A DNA stretch of 64,000 bases from Astrocystis sublimbata (taxonomy: Eukaryota; Ascomycota; Sordariomycetes; Xylariales; Xylariaceae): NCBI GenBank assembly GCA_022453515.1, contig JAJNNY010000029.1, positions 310,001 to 374,000 of the forward strand. The letters run 5' to 3'. The notes under the pieces were generated by a model. That model saw only the letters and a program-made list of their open reading frames with translations. It searched no databases and was not told where the DNA came from. This document shows positions 58,922 through 64,000 of this stretch, in pieces. Every line of letters starts with the position of its first letter. Positions within the stretch are counted from its first letter, which is position 1. Made by a program: the position numbers and the translations under genes.

Positions 58922-61272
58922 ATGTCCGACGACGTAGCCGCGCAGCCTGCTGTGGCGCAGCCCGCGGAAACATCACCCAGCGCCGCTGCCACCGAGGCTG
59001 TTGCGCCCGTCGCTGATGCGAAGGCCACCGACTCCGATGCGTCGGTCGCGGCTGCCGATGACGCTGTTGACGCTGCCGCGGCCGCTGACAAGCCCAAGTC
59101 CAAGCCCGAAGATGAAGGTACGATAGCGTCGCAAAATCTCACGCGTTTCACACCCGTAGCTCTACCGTCGGTCGTCCTTTGGGCAAACCCGCGCGCCGAC
59201 GTCAGGTTCTTGATTCCTTCCCATCACAGCGTTCCCCCTCCAACAGCTCATACGTTCATTATCATCGTCATCGTCATCACCATAATCGTCAGAATTGTCG
59301 TTGGATGGTCGCGTCTACACGATCAAGCCAATTCTCAATCACATTACTTTCAAGTCCAACGCGTGGCATATCCCGAGCTAACCTGTTGCGTCTCCAGTTT
59401 CTAAGCCAGACTCCTCTACAACGGCTGCCGCCGCTACCTCCTCCACCCCTTCCGACAAGAACCCTGCCGACGGCGACGTCGCAATGGCGGATGACGAGCC
59501 AGCCACAGAAGGTGCCGAGCCTGCTGCCAGCCCAGACAAGACTGCCGATGCCTCTGAGGGGGCTGCCAAAGATGCACCGCCATCCGCAACCAAACCACAG
59601 TCGCGTCGCAAGTCTACTGGCGTAGCTGACAAGGGGAAGAAGCTCAATCGTAAAGCCTCCAAGGTCAAGATTCTGAACCTGGACGCGAAGCCAGGCAATC
59701 ACTATTTTGCCAAGCTGAAAGGATTTCCCCTGTGGCCCGTCGTCATTTGCGAGGAGGTCATGCTTCCCCAGAACATGCTCAACTCGAGGCCTGTTACCGC
59801 CGCGCGCCCCGATGGCACGTACCGTGACGATTTTGCCGACGGTGGCAAGCGCGCGGGAGATCGCACATACCCTGTCATGTACCTCCACACCAACGAATTG
59901 TATGATGGCCCCCGTTCTCCCTCCAGTTCCCCCTTAAGCTCCCCTTTGACCCTTGAGATACTGTATGCTAACTTGTGCCCACAGCTCGTGGACCCCAAAC
60001 ACCGACTTGAGCGAACTTGATCCTGCTACAGTGGCAGATCTAGTAACGAGCAAGATGCGCAAAGACCTGCAGGCCGCCCACATGCTGGCTGCTGAGGGCC
60101 ACGACCTAGATTATTACAAGGATGTACTCCAAGAGTTTGAAGAGCAACGTCTTGCCAAAGCGGAGGCCAAGAAATCCAAAGTCAAGACGCCCAAGAAATC
60201 TGCCAAGGTAGTTGATGAGGAGGGGGATCTCGATATGGACGACATCGAGGATGAGACTGAGGAGCCGGCGGAGAAGAAGTCCAAATCGAAGAAGCGAAAG
60301 GCCGAGGATGAGGCCAGGGTAAGTCTTTTTCTTCTTCTTTTTTGCGCAAGTTTCGCCTTTTGGCTTAGTCACTAAACTTCTCTCGCTATCTAGACACCCC
60401 AAAGATCCGATTCGGTTAAGAAGCCCAAGATAAAGCTGACGGGCAACTCAACCCCCAAGGCAGCAAATGGCGTGCAATCGGCGGCTACAAAGGAATCAGG
60501 CAAGCCTGCTAAGGCAAAGACCAAGTCTTCCAAAGGAGGAAAGGAGACGGACAGCAAGAAGGAAAAAGAGGCTGCGGCGCCCAAAGAGCCCGAGCTGACG
60601 CCAGAAGAGAGACGTGCTCGCAAGGAGGTGAGTTCGGCGCATCACTCCGTAGTATTCGTTGTCGCTAACTCTTGCACAGAAAGAGATTCTCTTCCTGCGA
60701 CATCGTCTTCAGAGAGGCCTTCTACCCCGTGAAGGATCGCCCGTACCCGAGGACATGAAGCAGGTGTCCGATTTTCTTGCCAAGCTGGAGACGTTCCCCG
60801 ACCTCGATGTCAGCATCATTAGAGCAACCAAGATCAACAAAGTGTTGAAGGCCATCTTGAAATTGGAGACGATTCCGAAGGAGGATGAATTCCAATTCAA
60901 GCCCCGGTCTCAGACGCTATTAGATAAATGGAATATTCTCCTGGCTAGCGATGCAGCCCCAAGCGCAACAGCACTAACGCCGGCGAATACTAACGGCGTC
61001 AATGGAACCTCGACGACAGCTGCCAAGAACACCAAAGAGTCCAATGGCATCAAGGATAAGGAGGGTACCACGGACAGCAAAGCAGAACCAGAGAAGCACG
61101 CAGCCAAAGCCGAGACAGCGGAAGAAGGTGTCAAGGACGCCAGCGAGAACAAGGAAGAAGCTGCCCACACCAAGGTTTGTGTCCCTAAAGGCGATGCAAC
61201 CTCACAATGAGCTATCACTAACCCAAGGAACAGACTGCCGCAGAAACAGCGGCCCCAGCCCAGAGTGCTTAG
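58922..61272 (+). CDS. PWWP-domain chromatin protein
   Basis: Six exons, 58922..59117, 59398..59899, 59985..60318, 60394..60627, 60680..61174 and 61234..61272, give 599 residues. PWWP domains bind methylated histone tails and DNA, and fungal relatives include Ioc4 and Pdp3. The first ~150 residues are Ala/Asp/Ser-rich and disordered. The PWWP domain (~160-260) begins NHYFAKLKGFPLWPVVI, continues TYPVMYLHTNEFSWTPNTDL across a splice junction, and uses a Pro-Leu-Trp-Pro core. Lys-rich basic stretches follow (KKSKSKKRKAEDEA and others). A helical domain (about 410-490: ILFLRHRLQRGLL, VSDFLAKLETFPDLDVSIIR) resembles an IBD/TFIIS-N-like fold, as in LEDGF-type proteins. The C-terminal tail is charged. 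Introns carry gctaac or actaa branch sites; the first is 280 nt. Confidence 0.85.
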
Positions 61273-62585
61273 GTGCCCGGCCTCGGGAGATGGGTAAGGA
61301 TAGCGAACCGAGAAGAAGATAGGAATGGGCAAAAAATACGAGGCGTTTAGGAGCATTCTACGTAGTCGAAAGAAGCACACGTGCGTCGCAGCTGCTCGAA
61401 CCAAGCTAATCCAGCAGGGGCAAAGACGTGTGGCTCGGTGTCTATTGATCTTATGTAAAACCAAACTGTTTCTCTCGCTGTCTAGTATCTTCGTGGGGGA
61501 AGACTGCTTGAAAGGATGCTTGGGGGGGGGGGGGGGGGGGGACTTAGCTGGATGACGGGATGGCGAGGGTTGAAAACAAGGGCAAATGATGCCGAATATG
61601 GCCCCCATGTGGTGTTTTCTGACTGGTCTGGTTCGGCCAAGGGCTGCATTATTTCCTACATGCGTAATTCAAGAGCTGTTACAAACTAGTACCTACTTTC
61701 CTTGAGTTATCAAGGAGTTGTGGTGATTGACCCGCTTGCTACAAATAAAAACAATTGCTTCGTCTCTGCTTTCTGTATTGTCACTGTGAAAGGTAGGTAC
61801 ACATAGGTAAAGTAATATCACCACAGGTTCGAGGTTCTTTGCTCACCAGCATGTACACAGTACCTTGCAGCTTGGTAGGGTGAGGTGGGAATGTACTGCC
61901 AGCTTGACGAATCAGCACTTGAGGTGAGCTCAAGCAGCCTGAGCAGTAAGTAGCGGGTACCTAGCTACTTAAGGTACACTAATAGTCCTAAGCCACACCA
62001 GGCACCCCCGGCTGGCCAGGCCCCCCACGGCGCACGTCATCAGCAGATCAGTGCCTGACCTTTTTGGTGGCACCGCCACTGCTCGGCTGGCTTGTACACG
62101 TACCCAGACACCAGAAACACCCAGAGCACAGTCGCAAACCTACCTAACCTTAACCTTGGAAGCTTTACAACGAACACCACTCTTGCTTCAACAAGTTGCA
62201 TCTGGCGAGCTTAAGGATCTGGGGCGCATACCTACATAACCTACCTTCTGTACGACACAGCTAGGTGCCTACTCAAGCCAAGGTAAACTCTCATTCTTGT
62301 ACGGCTCATCAGCAACAACACCTCGGCCCATCCCCCTCCCTCTGTCGGCCTGCTCCTCCATGCACGTCCTCTATCTTGGTCTCTCTCCCTCCATCTCTAT
62401 ATCTACGTTTACGTTGTACGTCTACCTCTCCATCTCTCTACCTTACTAACAACGCCGTCTCCCGTTAGGCAACCCCAATACTTTTGCTGCCGCTGTCTCC
62501 GACCGAGTAACCACCGCGACGTATACATCTTGCCCTGTCACCCTGATCGGCTGGTGAATCGTCGCGCGCGTGCGCATCCCACACC
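61273..62585. other. Intergenic region before npl4
   Basis: About 1.3 kb without a supported gene. It has a run of 20 G (61522-61541) and acctaggta-type motifs near 61793, 61960-61975 and 62230. From about 62300 the sequence is C/T-rich and is likely the npl4 leader. Confidence 0.5.
61522..61541 (+). repeat. Run of 20 G
   Basis: An uninterrupted G run lies about 250 bases past the PWWP gene stop. The exact length is uncertain because of sequencing limits on homopolymers. Confidence 0.95.
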
Positions 62586-64000
62586 ATGCTGCTCCGACTG
62601 CGAGGGCCCGACGGCATGGTCCGCATCACCATCGACAAAGATGAAAGCATAGGAGATCTTGGCCGTCAGGTAAGCTCTCCACCTTGCGACGGACTCCCGC
62701 GCCCCCGTATGCCTGTCTGTTGCTCTCGTTAGCTGACCCGACTCAACCTCTCGCAGCTACTGCCACAGTTGCCGTCGACGGTCGACCCCGACACCATCAC
62801 GATATCCCCCAAGCCCCAAGGCAATGACTCGAGGAAGATGGTGGATATAGCGAGGGTCAAGCTGGCCCAGATCGGCTTTAGGTACGCTGCCAGCTTCCCA
62901 CCCGTCCCTCTTCTCGCTGCCGCTGTTATGCCTAAGACTGACACTGTCAATCTCGTAGTCACGGTGACATGATCTTCCTCACCTACAGCCACCGGGATGC
63001 CGCCAGCCTTCCAGCAAACGGAGCAACTCCATCGCCCCTTGCCGCACCTTCGGCCGCCAACCGGCTGAACGGCAAGCCCATCCTCCCCACCGAGAATATT
63101 CCCATCGACCCCTTACCTGTCACGTCGCCAAGTAAGATCATCAAGAATCCCTGGGAGGTAGTTCGGCAATCTGCGCTCGACGATCGGCTCGATAGACAAG
63201 ACGGCAAGATCACGAGAAGCCGGGACCGTATGTGCAAGCACGGCCCCAAGGGCATGTGCGACTACTGTATGCCGATGGACCCCTTCAACGCCCAATATCT
63301 CGCCGACAAGAAGATCAAGTACCTCTCTTTCCACTCCCATCTGCGAAAGATCAACTCGGCCACAAATAAACCGGAGCTGGGCAGCTCCTTCATACCACCC
63401 CTCAAGGAACCTTATTTCCGAGTCAAACCCGACTGCCCTTCCGGTCACCCCCAGTGGCCTGAGGGCATTTGCACCAAATGCCAGCCCAGTGCCATCACCC
63501 TACAGCCTCAGCCCTTCCGCATGGTCGATCATGTCGAGTTCGCTTCCTTCGACCTAGTCAACAATTTCATTGACGCTTGGCGGCGGACGGGAGCTCAGCG
63601 CGTAGGCTATCTATACGGCCGCTATGCCGAGTACGCCGAGGTGCCTCTCGGAGTCAAAGCAGTCGTGGAGGCCATATACGAGGTGCCGCAAGTCGACGAG
63701 GTCGATGGGGTGTCGCTGAATACGTGGGAGAACGAGGCGGCCGTCAACGAAGTCGCCCATCTGTGTGGTCTGGAACAGGTCGGGGTAATCTTCACCGACT
63801 TGCTGGACTCCGGGGTCGGCGACGGTTCCGTCATCTGCAAAAGGCACGCCGACTCGTACTATCTTTCATCCCTCGAGATATGCTTCGCCGCTCGACTCCA
63901 GAGCCAGCACCTCAAGCCGACGAAGTGGAGTGATACGGGCAGGTTCGGCTCCAACTTCGTCACCTGCATCATATCAGGCGATGAAACAGGACAGATTGCT
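62586..64000 (+). CDS. npl4: Npl4, Cdc48 cofactor (partial, runs off the window)
   Basis: Three exons are visible, 62586..62669, 62757..62881 and 62959 to beyond 64000; the 3' end is outside the window. With Ufd1, Npl4 recruits ubiquitinated substrates to Cdc48 for extraction from the ER membrane and chromatin. The N-terminal ubiquitin-like domain starts [20 protein letters not shown]. The zinc-binding Npl4 region has [19 protein letters not shown], then [16 protein letters not shown]. The MPN-like Npl4 domain begins [18 protein letters not shown] and includes [12 protein letters not shown] and [11 protein letters not shown]. Introns have gtaagc and gtacgc donors with tcgcag and cgtag acceptors, in phases 0 and 2. 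The visible part reaches about 417 residues, out of roughly 600 usual for the family. Confidence 0.93.

Overview
The window is nuclear DNA of a filamentous ascomycete (Pezizomycotina, most likely Sordariomycetes). The evidence is compact genes with short introns (about 50-280 nt, gtaagt-type donors, ctaac/ctgac branch sites), monocistronic genes on both strands, fungal-type orthologues throughout, and intergenic DNA studded with the short dispersed motif acctaggtaggta that is common in such genomes. I see no rRNA, tRNA, CRISPR array, intact transposon or virus-derived gene.

Layout. 1-5 kb: atp10 (+), gos1 (-), rpl35 (+). 5-7 kb: gene-poor, with an A20/G18 homopolymer block. 7-9 kb: a Zap1/ZafA-like zinc-finger regulator (-), followed by a motif-rich gap. 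11-12 kb: a small, probably dually acylated protein (+). 12-16 kb: prp5 (-). 17-18 kb: a mitochondrial-type HMG-box protein (+). 19-20.5 kb: a protein of unknown function (-). 23-27 kb: the LIM-RhoGAP lrg1 (+). 28-29 kb: erg26 (-). 32-34 kb: an eight-exon E2 with two UBC-like domains (+). 35-36 kb: a Gln/Ser-rich unknown protein (-). 37.6-39 kb: a Ser-rich unknown protein interrupted by an in-frame TAG (+). 40-42 kb: a DUF2417-type membrane/hydrolase-fold protein (+). 43-44 kb: rfc2 (+). 45-46.5 kb: a coiled-coil unknown protein (-). 49.6-56 kb: brr2 (+). 58.9-61 kb: a PWWP-domain protein (+). 62.6 kb to the end: npl4 (+), cut by the window edge.

The genes are mostly housekeeping and do not form a cluster or operon. 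Some functional links can be named. Prp5 and Brr2 are both spliceosomal RNA helicases. Atp10 and the HMG protein act in mitochondria. The E2 and Npl4 belong to the ubiquitin system. Erg26 is in the ergosterol pathway, and Rfc2 is a clamp-loader subunit.

The most interesting signals are at the gene-structure level. Three genes, including both splicing helicases, contain short introns that are a multiple of three long and lack stops, so they look like coding sequence. The E2 gene carries a 22-nt and a 12-nt exon around its active site. rpl35 has a 3-nt first and a 6-nt last coding exon. One intron holds a perfect 15-bp hairpin. One gene has a premature in-frame stop. A regularly spaced G-tract array lies upstream of the zinc-finger gene. 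I found no clear new multi-gene system. All exon boundaries were read by eye from splice motifs and protein-family expectation, not from transcripts.
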